NCBI GenBank assembly: GCA_023400405.1
Contig: JAEXFD010000030.1
Span: forward strand, 186,001-250,000
Origin: Pseudomonadota bacterium
Lineage (GTDB): Bacteria; Pseudomonadota; Alphaproteobacteria; Sphingomonadales; Sphingomonadaceae
Direction: 5' to 3'
DNA length: 64,000 nt
Positions 7,893-16,760 of this stretch are shown here, in pieces. The notes under the pieces were generated by a model that was given only the letters and a program-made list of their open reading frames with translations, had not been told where the DNA came from and did not search any database. Within the stretch, counting starts at the first letter, position 1. Every line of letters starts with the position of its first letter. Made by a program: the position numbers and the translations under genes.

Positions 7893-9101
7893 TCAAACCA
7901 GCCGCAGGTCGCTGGGCCGCGCGTTGGGGAAGACGCGGGCGAGGCGATCGGGCGACAGGCCGTATTGGCGGGCGAGCAGGCCGCCGATCAGGCTGCGATA
8001 GTCGGTCATCACCGGCAGGTCGCGACCCTGGTTGAGCGTCGCCGCCGCGAGCTTGGTTTGTGGGCCCGCCAGCCGCCCGCCATCGACGCCGCCGCCCATC
8101 ACCCAATAGACGCTGCCATGGCCGTGATCGGTCCCCTTGTCGCCATTCTCGTGGAAGGTGCGGCCGAATTCGGAAAGCACCACCACGGTCGTGGAGCGCC
8201 ACGCCTCGGGCCCGATCGCATCGACGAACCCGGCGAGGCCGCGGCCGAGCTCGCCGATCCGATCGGCGAGATAGCCCGTCGCATTGCCTTGGTTGACGTG
8301 CGTGTCCCAGCCGCCGACATCGACAAAGGCGAGGTTGAACTGGTCGCGCATCAGCGTGCCGACGCGGCGCGCCGAGAGTTCGAAGCCCTTGCTGCTGACG
8401 GCCCCGCGCCCCGCTGCCTTCATCTCCTCGTCGAGCGTCTTGAAGACGGTGTCGCGGACCTGGAAGCCCTCGGCCACCGACTGGGCGAGCGGCCCCTTGC
8501 TGCCATACATCGATTCGATCAGCGTCGCCTGGCGCGCGTCGATCGGCTTGCCGACATTGGCGAGGCCGAGGTTCGGCACCGGCGCCGGATCGCCGCGAAA
8601 GCAGAGCGGCAACTGGTCGGTGAACGAGATCGGACGGTCTCCACGGCCGAGCATCTCGGCCAGTCGAGCCATGAAGCCAGAGCCATAGTTGCGCGATCCC
8701 CCGATCGGCTGGCCGAGCTCGATCGTGTCCTGCGTCTCGAAATGGCTGCGGCTCATGTCGTCGGTGCCGGCAAAGGGCACGAAGGCGATCTGGCGCTGCT
8801 GCCACAGGGGCAAGATGCTGTCCTTGAGCGCGGGATGCAGGCTCCAGTCGCCGTCGAGCGCCAGCGCCGCTTTCGGATCGGCGGGATCGGGCTTGGCAAT
8901 CGCGATCGTGGGGCGCGATCGATAGTAGAAATCGCTGCCGGTCGGCACGACGATGTTGGTCGCGTCGTACGCACCGCGCAGGAATACCACGAGCAGCCGG
9001 CTGCCGGCCTGGGGCGCGGCGAAGGCCTGGCCGGCGATCACCATCGGCGCCATTGCGGCGGCGCCCCTGAGCAGGTCCCGGCGGTGAAGGTGCGGAGCCA
9101 T
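7893..9101 (-). CDS. DUF1501 domain secreted protein (Tat signal)
   Basis: 402-residue DUF1501 protein, distantly related to sulfatases and alkaline phosphatases. The N-terminus carries a twin-arginine motif (RRDLLRG, residues 7-13) and a hydrophobic stretch ending AGQAFA, so it is probably exported folded. FLRGAYDATNIVVPTG and the C-terminal VLSEFGRTFHENGDKGTDHG motif (with conserved Asp/His that could bind metal) are hallmarks. Its SD (AGGAGG) overlaps the stop codon of the upstream DUF1800 gene, showing translational coupling. DUF1800-DUF1501 pairs are common in bacteria but the biochemical role is unknown; no specific function is claimed. Confidence 0.9.
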   Translation of the reverse strand: MAPHLHRRDLLRGAAAMAPMVIAGQAFAAPQAGSRLLVVFLRGAYDATNIVVPTGSDFYYRSRPTIAIAKPDPADPKAALALDGDWSLHPALKDSILPLWQQRQIAFVPFAGTDDMSRSHFETQDTIELGQPIGGSRNYGSGFMARLAEMLGRGDRPISFTDQLPLCFRGDPAPVPNLGLANVGKPIDARQATLIESMYGSKGPLAQSVAEGFQVRDTVFKTLDEEMKAAGRGAVSSKGFELSARRVGTLMRDQFNLAFVDVGGWDTHVNQGNATGYLADRIGELGRGLAGFVDAIGPEAWRSTTVVVLSEFGRTFHENGDKGTDHGHGSVYWVMGGGVDGGRLAGPQTKLAAATLNQGRDLPVMTDYRSLIGGLLARQYGLSPDRLARVFPNARPSDLRLV

Positions 9102-9113
9102 CGACGCTTCCTC

Positions 9114-10637
9114 CTAGCGATGCATGAAATCGGGCGATGCGAGGAACAGCGTGTTCCATTCCTGCGGCGACGTCGCCTTGGTGAGCGCGGCACGGGTCGG
9201 CGGAGTCAGCAGGCTCTGCACCGCGGCGAAATAGAGCGCGTTCTGCAGCTGTGGGAAGGCGGGCGCATCGGCGCTGGCGCCCGGCGCGCGGAACAGTCCC
9301 GCCGATCCGCCGCCGATCTGGCGGGCGATGTCGAAGCGCGTCGCCATCTGCCCCGGGCCCGACCAGGCCGCGGAATGCAGGTCGTAGCCGTCGGGCGTCT
9401 CGTGATTGTAGAGCCCCTCCCCCATCCGGCTGAGCCAGCCGAGCATCGGCTGGGCATTGAGGATCACGTGATCGCCATAGGTATAGCGCACGGCCGAAAC
9501 GGCATAATGGACCGGGTCCTTGAAGACGGTGCCGAGCGACGCCTTGAACTGCGACGTTCCGATCATCGCGCGGAGCACCTGGGCGATGTCGCCATGGCTG
9601 CGGCGAAAGGCCTGTTCCATCCGCGCGACGACCGGCGCGGGGGGCGCGTCGCCCATGAAATAGGTCGCGAGCCGGAGCGAGACGTGGTGCGCCGTCGCGG
9701 GGGCGTCCGCGATCAGATCGAGCGCCTGCTCGACCTCGGCGAAGCCACTGCCTTTGATGACATGCCCGAGGAAATGCTTGTCGCCGAAATCATGCCGCGC
9801 CGGATTGAACTCGAACAGTCCGGCGCGGACGTAGAGCGGCTGCCATTGCGGCTTGAGCTTCGGCGCATCCGGCTTGAGGCTGACGCCGACGCCGGTGAGG
9901 ATGCGCGCAAGCTCCTGCACGTCCTGCTGGGTATAGCCCGAGCCGACGCCCATGGTGTGCAGCTCCATGATTTCGCGCGCATAATTCTCGTTGATGTGGC
10001 CGGCGGCGTTCTGGTCGTTATCGAGATACCGCAGCATCGCCGGATGGCGCAGCGTCGCCTCCAGCAGGTCGCGGAACCTGCCGAGCGCGCGGCCGTGGAT
10101 CGCATCCTCATAATCGCCGACCATCGCGCGGATGTCGCGCTTGCCGGCCTGGACGTTGAAGTGGTTGAACCAGAACCAGGTCATCTGCTCGCGCAGCTGA
10201 TCCGGCGCATAGAGATCGCGCAGCAGCGAGCGGGTCCGCGCCTCGTCGGCGAGCGCATTCATCGACTTCTGATAGGCGTCGCGCGCCGCCTGGCGCTGCG
10301 CCGGATCGGTCATCGCATTGGCCGCACGGATCTGGGCATCCTCGTCGATCACCAGTTGTGCGAACGGCGTCTGGGATATCCGCATCGCATCGACCTGGCG
10401 CTGGGCATCCGCCGGAAGCGTTGCGGGTACGTCGCGCAGCTGGGCATCGAGCCAGTGGCGATCGGCGGGGGCGGGATCGGCGGAGCCGCCGTCCACGCCC
10501 CAGGTCAGGCGATTGATCCAGGCGATGTCGGTCGCGCGATGATCGTCGCCCCGCGCCTGCGACTCGATCGGCGCGGCGATCATGATGGCTCCGGCGAGGA
10601 GCCGCGCGAGTGTCGAACCTGCATCAAGCCAAGTCAT
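9114..10637 (-). CDS. DUF1800 domain secreted protein
   Basis: 507-residue DUF1800 protein and partner of the DUF1501 gene 12 bp downstream. An N-terminal signal-like stretch (LARLLAGAIMIAAP) is followed by the helical DUF1800 domain. Typical family words are WINRLTWG near the start, LREQMTWFWFNHFNV in the middle, and NENYAREIMELHTMGVG, where the NYARE-x-MEL-HT segment is the strongest signature. Function unknown in general; the fixed pairing suggests the two proteins act together outside the cytoplasm. No clear ribosome site precedes the ATG. The gene is divergent from rpiA. Confidence 0.9.
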   Translation of the reverse strand: MTWLDAGSTLARLLAGAIMIAAPIESQARGDDHRATDIAWINRLTWGVDGGSADPAPADRHWLDAQLRDVPATLPADAQRQVDAMRISQTPFAQLVIDEDAQIRAANAMTDPAQRQAARDAYQKSMNALADEARTRSLLRDLYAPDQLREQMTWFWFNHFNVQAGKRDIRAMVGDYEDAIHGRALGRFRDLLEATLRHPAMLRYLDNDQNAAGHINENYAREIMELHTMGVGSGYTQQDVQELARILTGVGVSLKPDAPKLKPQWQPLYVRAGLFEFNPARHDFGDKHFLGHVIKGSGFAEVEQALDLIADAPATAHHVSLRLATYFMGDAPPAPVVARMEQAFRRSHGDIAQVLRAMIGTSQFKASLGTVFKDPVHYAVSAVRYTYGDHVILNAQPMLGWLSRMGEGLYNHETPDGYDLHSAAWSGPGQMATRFDIARQIGGGSAGLFRAPGASADAPAFPQLQNALYFAAVQSLLTPPTRAALTKATSPQEWNTLFLASPDFMHR

Positions 10638-10801
10638 GGGTGGCGATCCGTTTTGATTGATCCTGCGCGGGCGAACCTTAACCGGTGCTGTCCGGGCCGC
10701 GAACGCTTCCGGATCGGCTAGCCGGCCCTGACGGTTGCGACTATGACGACGACCGACGCGCCCCGGCGTGAGCTCGGGAGGCGAGACGGGTTGGACGCAG
10801 A

Positions 10802-11512
10802 GTGGTGATCGGAACGACCAGCACGGAGCACCTCAAGCGAGCCGCAGCTTTCGCCGCGGCGGAGGAAATCCGCGACGGCATGCTCGTCGGCCTTGGCACG
10901 GGATCGACCGCTCGGTTCGCGGTCGAGGCGCTTGCCGTCAAAATTCGCTCGGGCTTGAATGTCGATGCGGTGGCGACTTCGATGAACACGGCCGATCTCG
11001 CCGCGCGCCTGGGCATTCGGGTCCGTGACTTCGCGGAAATCGCGTCAATCGACCTCGCGATTGACGGCGTCGATGAAATCGACCCGGCGTTGCGAGCGAT
11101 CAAGGGGGCCGGCGGGGCGATGTTGCGCGAGAAGATCGTCGCCACCTCGGCCACCCGCATGATCGCGGTGGCGGACAGTTCGAAGCTCGCCGATCGCCTG
11201 GGGGGGCGCCCTCTCCCGGTCGAGGTCCTGCCCTTCGCGCGTGCGTTCGTCGAGGCGAGGATACGTGACCTTGGCGGCACTCCCTGCTTCCGCCGGGCAG
11301 CGTCCGGCGCCCCCTTCGTCACGGATCAAGGCAATTTCGTCGTGGATGCGGTCTTCCCATTCATCGAGGACCCAGGGGCACTGGCCTCCGCCCTGGACGC
11401 ATGGCCGGGCATCCTCGCGCACGGGCTGTTCCTGGGCGAGATCGACGCCCTCTACGTGGCCGGTCCCGACGGCGTTTCGATTCGCGAGCGATTAGCGGCG
11501 GAGCCCATGTGA
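10802..11512 (+). CDS. rpiA: Ribose-5-phosphate isomerase A
   Basis: 236-residue RpiA interconverting ribose-5-phosphate and ribulose-5-phosphate in the non-oxidative pentose phosphate pathway. The signature loops are present: GLGTGSTARF (phosphate), DGVDEID (catalytic Asp region) and KGAGGAMLREKI (catalytic Lys/Glu region). Length matches the family. The start is a GTG at 10802 (another GTG at 10805) with only a weak ribosome site, so the exact start is uncertain. It heads a same-strand run with transketolase, 6-phosphogluconate dehydrogenase and two HAD phosphatases, making a pentose-phosphate operon likely. Confidence 0.93.
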   Translation: MVIGTTSTEHLKRAAAFAAAEEIRDGMLVGLGTGSTARFAVEALAVKIRSGLNVDAVATSMNTADLAARLGIRVRDFAEIASIDLAIDGVDEIDPALRAIKGAGGAMLREKIVATSATRMIAVADSSKLADRLGGRPLPVEVLPFARAFVEARIRDLGGTPCFRRAASGAPFVTDQGNFVVDAVFPFIEDPGALASALDAWPGILAHGLFLGEIDALYVAGPDGVSIRERLAAEPM

Positions 11513-11567
11513 GCCGAGAGCGTTCGGCATCTGGCCCGGCTCCGTTCGAGCTGCAGTGTGGAGGACC

Positions 11568-13640
11568 ATGGTGGTCGAAGATGTGAATGTGGAAGCCGGC
11601 TCGGATACCTTGCAACGCCTGACGATCGACACGATCCGGACCCTCGCGATCGACGCGGTCCAAAAGGCCAACAGCGGCCATCCCGGCACGCCGATGGCGC
11701 TCGCCCCGGTCGCCTATACGCTGTGGCGCGATTTCCTGCGCTACGATCCGGACAAGCCGGACTGGCCCAATCGCGACCGGTTCGTGCTCTCGGTCGGCCA
11801 CGCGTCAATGCTGCTCTACGCCGTCCTTCATCTGGCCGGCGTCCGCGAGATCGATGCCGACGGCAACCCGACCGGCCAGCCCGCCGTGAGCCTCGACGAC
11901 ATCAAGGCATTCCGCCAGCTCGATTCGAAGACACCGGGCCATCCGGAATATCGCATGACCACCGGCGTGGAGACGACGACCGGCCCCCTTGGCCAGGGGT
12001 GCGGCAATTCCGTGGGCATGGCGATTGCCGAGCGTGCGCTCGCGGCGCGCTACAACCGGCCGGGCTTTCCGCTGTTCGACCACGATGTGTACGTCCTGTG
12101 CGGCGATGGCGACATGATGGAAGGCGTGTCGGGTGAGGCCGCCTCGATCGCCGGGCACCTCAAGCTATCGAACCTGTGCTGGATCTACGACAGCAACCAC
12201 ATCTCGATCGAAGGCTCGACCGACCTGGCCTTCGACGAGGATGTCGGCAAGCGGTTCGAAGCTTATGGCTGGCACGTGATCCATGTCGAGGATGCCAACG
12301 ACGTGACGGCGGTGGCGCGCGCGCTCAACGGCTTCAAGGCGACCGACGATCGGCCGACCTTGATCGTCGTCCGCTCGATCATCGGCTGGGGAAGCCCGCG
12401 CGCGGGGTCGGAAAAGGCGCATGGCGAAGCGCTTGGCGAAGAGAATGTCCGCGCCACCAAGAGGGCCTATGGCTGGCCCGAGGATGCCGAGTTCCTGGTT
12501 CCCGACGGCGTCGCCGCGGCATTTCGCGACGCGATCGAGGACCGGGGGAAGCCCGCGCGAGAGGAATGGGAGTCCCTTTTCGAGCGGTACCGCCAGGCCT
12601 TTGCATCCGAAGCGGAAGAGATCGACGGGCTCAGGGTTGGCCGGATCGCGCAGGACTGGGAACAGGCGATCCCGGTCTTCCCGGCCGATGCGAAAGGGCT
12701 TGCGACACGCGACAGCGGCGGCAAGGTGCTCAATGCCGTCGCGCCGCTGGTCCCCGCTCTGCTCGGCGGCGCCGCCGACCTTTCGCCTTCGACCAAAACC
12801 GACATCAAGGATGCACCCTCGTTCGAGCCGGGCGATTATGGCGGCAAGAACCTGCATTTCGGGGTCCGCGAACACGCCATGGGCTCGATCGCCAACGGCA
12901 TGGCGCTGTCGTACCTGCGGCCCTACACCGCGACGTTCCTCGTCTTCTCCGATTATATGCGCGCGCCGATCCGGCTGGCGGCGATCATGGAACTGCCGGT
13001 AATCTTCGTCTTCACCCATGACAGTATCGGTGTCGGCGAGGATGGCCCCACGCACCAGCCGATCGAGCAACTCGCGACGCTCAGGGCGATTCCCGGCCTC
13101 GATACCATTCGCCCCGGCGACGCGAACGAGGCCGCGGAGGCGTGGAAGGTTGCGCTCAGTCACACGCACGAGCCGACCGCGCTGATCTTCTCGCGCCAGG
13201 CCATGCCGACACTAGACCGCGAGACCTACGCGCCGGCCAGCGGACTGGCCAAGGGCGGTTATGTGCTCGGGGGCGACGCCGATCCGGAGGTCATCCTGAT
13301 CGCGACCGGTTCCGAACTCCAGCTGGCGGTGGCCGCCCATGAGAGGCTGGCGGGCGAAGGCGTTCGCTCGCGAATCGTCTCGCTGCCGAGCTGGTACCTC
13401 TTCGAGAAGCAGGACCAGGCCTATCGCGACAGCGTCCTGCCACCGCACGTCAAGGCTCGGATCGCCATCGAGCAGGCGGGGGCGTTCGGCTGGGATCGCT
13501 ATGTCGGCTCGGAAGGCGCGACGGTGACGATGTCGACTTTCGGCGCCTCTGCACCGATCGCCAAGCTTCAGGAAAAGTTCGGTTTCACGGTCGACAATGT
13601 CTGCGACGTCGCCCGGAAACTCCTGCAACGGCCGCAATGA
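11568..13640 (+). CDS. tkt: Transketolase
   Basis: 690-residue thiamine-diphosphate enzyme that moves two-carbon units between sugar phosphates. The N-terminal PP domain holds ANSGHPGTPM and the ThDP/Mg motif VLCGDGDMMEGVSGEA. The pyrimidine domain has GVREHAMGSIANGMA with the catalytic Glu and HDSIGVGEDGPTHQP, and the C-terminal domain is intact, so the enzyme is full length. ATG 11568 follows GGAGGA closely; a GTG at 11571 gives more usual spacing. It lies 55 bp after rpiA and 48 bp before gnd, inside the pentose-phosphate operon. Confidence 0.95.
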   Translation: MVVEDVNVEAGSDTLQRLTIDTIRTLAIDAVQKANSGHPGTPMALAPVAYTLWRDFLRYDPDKPDWPNRDRFVLSVGHASMLLYAVLHLAGVREIDADGNPTGQPAVSLDDIKAFRQLDSKTPGHPEYRMTTGVETTTGPLGQGCGNSVGMAIAERALAARYNRPGFPLFDHDVYVLCGDGDMMEGVSGEAASIAGHLKLSNLCWIYDSNHISIEGSTDLAFDEDVGKRFEAYGWHVIHVEDANDVTAVARALNGFKATDDRPTLIVVRSIIGWGSPRAGSEKAHGEALGEENVRATKRAYGWPEDAEFLVPDGVAAAFRDAIEDRGKPAREEWESLFERYRQAFASEAEEIDGLRVGRIAQDWEQAIPVFPADAKGLATRDSGGKVLNAVAPLVPALLGGAADLSPSTKTDIKDAPSFEPGDYGGKNLHFGVREHAMGSIANGMALSYLRPYTATFLVFSDYMRAPIRLAAIMELPVIFVFTHDSIGVGEDGPTHQPIEQLATLRAIPGLDTIRPGDANEAAEAWKVALSHTHEPTALIFSRQAMPTLDRETYAPASGLAKGGYVLGGDADPEVILIATGSELQLAVAAHERLAGEGVRSRIVSLPSWYLFEKQDQAYRDSVLPPHVKARIAIEQAGAFGWDRYVGSEGATVTMSTFGASAPIAKLQEKFGFTVDNVCDVARKLLQRPQ

Positions 13641-13688
13641 CCGCGGCCGTCCGCGTCAAAAAGACCAGATTCGTCGAAAGGAAACAGC

Positions 13689-14666
13689 ATGCGTCTAGCG
13701 ATGATCGGCCTCGGCCGGATGGGTGCCAACATCGCGCGTCGCCTGATGCTCGGCAAGCACGAGATCGTCGCTTATGATCGCGATCCCGCGGCGGTTTCGG
13801 GCCTGACCGGCGACGGCGCGATCGGGGCGGACTCGCTCGAGGACGTGGTTGCGAAACTGGGCGCGCCGCGCATCTTCTGGGTCATGCTGCCGGCGGGAGC
13901 GCCGACGCAGGACACCGTTGATCGGCTGATCGAACTGGGCGAGCCCGGAGACATCATCATCGACGGCGGCAACAGCTTCTACAAGGACGACATCGTCCGC
14001 GCCGCAGCGGCGCGCGAGAAGCAGCTCCATTATGTGGACGTCGGCACCTCCGGCGGAGTGTGGGGCCTCGAACGGGGCTATTGCATGATGATCGGCGGCG
14101 ACAAGGAAGTCGTCGACCGGCTGGATCCGATCTTCGACACGCTGGCGCCAGGCTATGGCAACATTCCCCGCACCGCCGGCCGCGATGCCGCCGACGACCG
14201 CGCGGAACGCGGCTATATCCATGCCGGGCCGAACGGCGCGGGGCACTTCGTCAAGATGATCCACAACGGCATCGAATATGGGCTGATGCAGGCCTATGCC
14301 GAAGGCTTCGACATTCTGAAGGGCAAGGCATCGGAGAAGCTGCCTCCTGAAGAGCGCTTCGACATCAACCTGCCCGACGTGGCGGAGGTCTGGCGGCGCG
14401 GCAGCGTCATCTCGTCCTGGCTGCTCGACCTTTGCGCGATCGGCCTCGCCCGGGATGGGCAACTCGAACAATTCTCTGGCCGCGTCGCTGATTCCGGAGA
14501 GGGCCAGTGGACCATCGACGCCGCGATGGAGGAAGCCGTGCCGGCGAACGTCCTCTCCGCAGCTCTGTTTGCGCGCTATCGCAGCCGCGTCGACAGCACT
14601 TTCGGCGACAAGCTGCTTTCGGCGATGCGGTTCGGCTTCGGCGGGCATGTCGAGATGCCGCAATGA
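13689..14666 (+). CDS. gnd: 6-phosphogluconate dehydrogenase, short (decarboxylating) form
   Basis: 325-residue short-type 6-phosphogluconate dehydrogenase: oxidative decarboxylation of 6-phosphogluconate to ribulose-5-phosphate. The N-terminal Rossmann motif is MIGLGRMGANIARRL; the substrate loop DGGNSFYKDD, GTSGGVWGLERGYCMMIGG and the catalytic Lys region GAGHFVKMIHNGIEYG are all present. Long forms are about 470 residues; this version belongs to the short group that often prefers NAD+, a family expectation rather than something seen here. A GAAAGGA ribosome site lies upstream. The stop overlaps the next ATG (ATGA at 14663-14666). Confidence 0.93.
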   Translation: MRLAMIGLGRMGANIARRLMLGKHEIVAYDRDPAAVSGLTGDGAIGADSLEDVVAKLGAPRIFWVMLPAGAPTQDTVDRLIELGEPGDIIIDGGNSFYKDDIVRAAAAREKQLHYVDVGTSGGVWGLERGYCMMIGGDKEVVDRLDPIFDTLAPGYGNIPRTAGRDAADDRAERGYIHAGPNGAGHFVKMIHNGIEYGLMQAYAEGFDILKGKASEKLPPEERFDINLPDVAEVWRRGSVISSWLLDLCAIGLARDGQLEQFSGRVADSGEGQWTIDAAMEEAVPANVLSAALFARYRSRVDSTFGDKLLSAMRFGFGGHVEMPQ

Positions 14667-15535
14667 ACCGGCCGCTGGCGGTGGCACCGGCCATCCCGGC
14701 GACGCCGGGCGCGCTGCGACTGGTCGTTTCCGATCTCGACGGAACGCTGATCCGCAGCGACAAGACGCTTTCGAGCGAGGTCGTCGCGGCGGTCCGGCGG
14801 CTGACGGCTACCGGGCTGCCCTTCAGCCTGATCAGCGCGCGCCCGCCGAGCGGGATGCTCTGGGTTGCCGAGCGGCTGGAATTGAACGGCGTCATCGCGG
14901 CCTTCAACGGCGGCACGATCCTGCGCACCGATGGCACCGTCCTGGCGCGATACATCCTGTCCGAAGCAACGGCCGGCCGTGCCCTGGAGTTTCTTCGCCG
15001 CTTTTCGGTCACGCTTTGGGCATTTCGAGACGGCAACTGGTACGCCTCGTCGCTCGAGGATCCCCATACGCCACGCGAAATCGCCTCGGCCAATCAGCAG
15101 CCGGTGCTGGAACAGGACCTGAAGGAACGGCCGGAATCGATCGACAAGATCGTCGCGGTCACCGACGATGTCGCGTTGCTGGCCGATCTCGAAGCGCGAC
15201 TCCGCGAGGCGCTCGGCGACGATGCCAACGTCGTGCGGAGCCAGCCCTATTATCTGGACGTCACCGCGGCGCGCGCGAACAAGGGCGATGGGATCGCGGC
15301 GCTTGCCGCGGCGGCCGGTGTTTCGCTGGGCGAAACCGCCGCAATGGGCGATCAGCGGAACGACATGCCGATGTTCGCGCGCGCGGGACTGTCGATCGCC
15401 ATGGGGCAGGCTCCCGAAGACGTGCAGGCAGCCGCAGACCTTCTGTCGCGATCCAATGACGAGGACGGAGTCGCGCACGCGATCGACGAGATCCTGTTGC
15501 CACGCCTCCGCCAGGCTCAGGAGCGGCAAGCATGA
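14663..15535 (+). CDS. Cof-type HAD-superfamily phosphatase
   Basis: 290-residue HAD hydrolase of the IIB (Cof/YidA-like) group, a phosphatase acting on small phosphorylated metabolites. Motif I is VSDLDGTLIRSD, motif II the Ser in LISARP, and motif IV GDQRNDMPMF; the cap domain lies between. It begins with a 4-bp overlap with gnd and ends with a 4-bp overlap with a second HAD gene. This strict coupling to pentose-phosphate enzymes suggests a role in removing or salvaging a sugar phosphate (inference). Substrate not predictable from sequence. Confidence 0.88.
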   Translation: MNRPLAVAPAIPATPGALRLVVSDLDGTLIRSDKTLSSEVVAAVRRLTATGLPFSLISARPPSGMLWVAERLELNGVIAAFNGGTILRTDGTVLARYILSEATAGRALEFLRRFSVTLWAFRDGNWYASSLEDPHTPREIASANQQPVLEQDLKERPESIDKIVAVTDDVALLADLEARLREALGDDANVVRSQPYYLDVTAARANKGDGIAALAAAAGVSLGETAAMGDQRNDMPMFARAGLSIAMGQAPEDVQAAADLLSRSNDEDGVAHAIDEILLPRLRQAQERQA

Positions 15536-16278
15536 AGCGCCTGGTCGCATTCGATCTCGACGGCACGCTCGCCGAAAGCAAGCAGCCGCTGGGCGAGCGG
15601 ATGGCTTCCGGCCTCTCCGCTTTGCTCGACCACGCGATGGCGGCCGTCATCTCCGGCGGCGACTGGCCACAGTTCGAGAAGCAGGTCGTCTCGCGCTTGC
15701 GGCCCGGCACGCGCCTGGATCGGCTCTTCATCATGCCCACGACGGGGGCGAAGCTCTATCGCTTCTCCGACGGCGCCTGGCATCAAATCTATGCGGAGAG
15801 CTTTTCTCCCACTGAGCGCGAGACGATCCTCGCTGCCCTGGAGCGGGCGGTCGCGGAGGCGGGGTTGAAGCCGGATCGTCTGTGGGGGCCGCAGATCGAG
15901 GATCGCGGGAGCCAGATCACCTTCTCCGCCCTCGGCCAGGAGGCACCGCTGGACGCCAAGACGGCCTGGGATCCCGATCTATCGAAGCGCCAGGCGCTGC
16001 AGCGGCTGCTCTCTCCCGCACTACCCGGCTTGTCGGTCAAGGTCGGCGGCTCGACCTCGATCGACATCACGCGGGCCGGAATCGACAAGGCGTTCGCGAT
16101 CGCAAGGTTGGTCGAACATGCGGACGTGCCGCGCGAGGCGATCCTGTTCCTCGGCGACGCGATCTATCCGGGCGGAAATGACGAGCCCGTGCCGGCCGCC
16201 GGCATCGACAGTATCCGCGTCCGCGATCCGGAGGAGACGGCGGCGATCGTCGAAGCGATCGTCGCCTGGATGCGCTGA
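15532..16278 (+). CDS. Phosphomannomutase-like HAD-IIB phosphatase
   Basis: 248 residues. Motif I is AFDLDGTLAES. The C-terminal motifs GGSTSIDITRAGIDKAFAI and GDAIYPGGNDEP closely resemble the corresponding motifs of eukaryote-type phosphomannomutases (GDKTMPGGNDHE-like) rather than the Cof group. It may be a phosphomutase or a phosphatase on hexose or pentose phosphates. The ATG overlaps the previous stop (ATGA at 15532-15535). It is the last gene of the pentose-phosphate run. The stand-alone role of such bacterial PMM-like proteins is not settled; the call is by motif only. Confidence 0.82.
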   Translation: MKRLVAFDLDGTLAESKQPLGERMASGLSALLDHAMAAVISGGDWPQFEKQVVSRLRPGTRLDRLFIMPTTGAKLYRFSDGAWHQIYAESFSPTERETILAALERAVAEAGLKPDRLWGPQIEDRGSQITFSALGQEAPLDAKTAWDPDLSKRQALQRLLSPALPGLSVKVGGSTSIDITRAGIDKAFAIARLVEHADVPREAILFLGDAIYPGGNDEPVPAAGIDSIRVRDPEETAAIVEAIVAWMR

Positions 16279-16316
16279 CATTTCAATCCGCCCGATGGGC
16301 GTCCGAACGGGAAATA

Positions 16317-16348
16317 GGTCCCTACTCGCATTTGGCTGAGGGTCCCTA
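16317..16348. repeat. Direct repeat GGTCCCTA, 24 bp apart
   Basis: GGTCCCTA at 16317-16324 is repeated exactly at 16341-16348 in the gap between the second HAD gene and padR. Spacing is a little over two helical turns, which would suit a dimeric regulator. No known motif is claimed. Confidence 0.35.
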
Positions 16349-16426
16349 GAACCCCGAGCCGTGAAGCGCGAGGCGGCACTCGTTCTACGGCAGTCGCTCC
16401 CGCTCGCAGGAACCCCTCCGACGCGA

Positions 16427-16454
16427 TTGACTCTTAAATCTACATATGTAGTAT
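16427..16454 (+). promoter_or_regulatory. padR promoter with overlapping 12-bp operator
   Basis: CTACATATGTAG at 16440-16451 is a perfect 12-bp palindrome of the ATGT/ACAT type bound by PadR repressors. It overlaps a possible -10 (TAGTAT, 16449-16454) with TTGACT at 16427-16432, 16-bp spacer. The predicted transcript would begin about at the padR ATG (16461), making a leaderless mRNA; no Shine-Dalgarno is present. The palindrome is seen; autoregulation is inferred from the family. Confidence 0.6.
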
Positions 16455-16460
16455 TTCGCC

Positions 16461-16760
16461 ATGCCGCGGAAACGACAGCCTTCGAGACAGATGCATGCCC
16501 TTCTCGCGGCGATGTCCGCGAAGCGCCTCGAATGGCGCTATGGCTATGACCTGATGAAGGAAACCGGACTCGCGTCCGGAACCCTCTATCCGCTGCTGAT
16601 GCGGATGACGGACCAGGGGTTGGTCGAAGCCGAGTGGCATGAGCCTGCCCAGCCTGGCCGTCCGCCCCGCCATGCCTATCGTCTTACCGCGACCGGATTT
16701 GCGCTCGCGCTGGAGCAGGCAGGAACCGACGGCTTTTCCTCGAAGGCGTCCCTGGCATGA
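16461..16760 (+). CDS. PadR-family transcriptional regulator
   Basis: 99-residue winged-helix repressor of the PadR family. The typical word GTLYPLLMRMTDQGLVEAEW (recognition helix and wing) and HAYRLTATG near the C-terminus are clear. It is a short PadR, so dimerisation must use its short C-terminal helix. A perfect palindrome of PadR-operator type lies 10 bp upstream of the ATG, overlapping the likely promoter, so autorepression is probable. Its stop overlaps the ATG of the next membrane-protein gene (16757-16760), the usual PadR-plus-membrane-protein arrangement. Confidence 0.9.
   Translation: MPRKRQPSRQMHALLAAMSAKRLEWRYGYDLMKETGLASGTLYPLLMRMTDQGLVEAEWHEPAQPGRPPRHAYRLTATGFALALEQAGTDGFSSKASLA

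Noticed and set aside
7965..10721. Long open frame on the plus strand opposite the DUF1501/DUF1800 genes
   Set aside because: It is the antisense of two clear protein families in GC-rich DNA; composition is Arg/Ala/Gly-rich with no domain.
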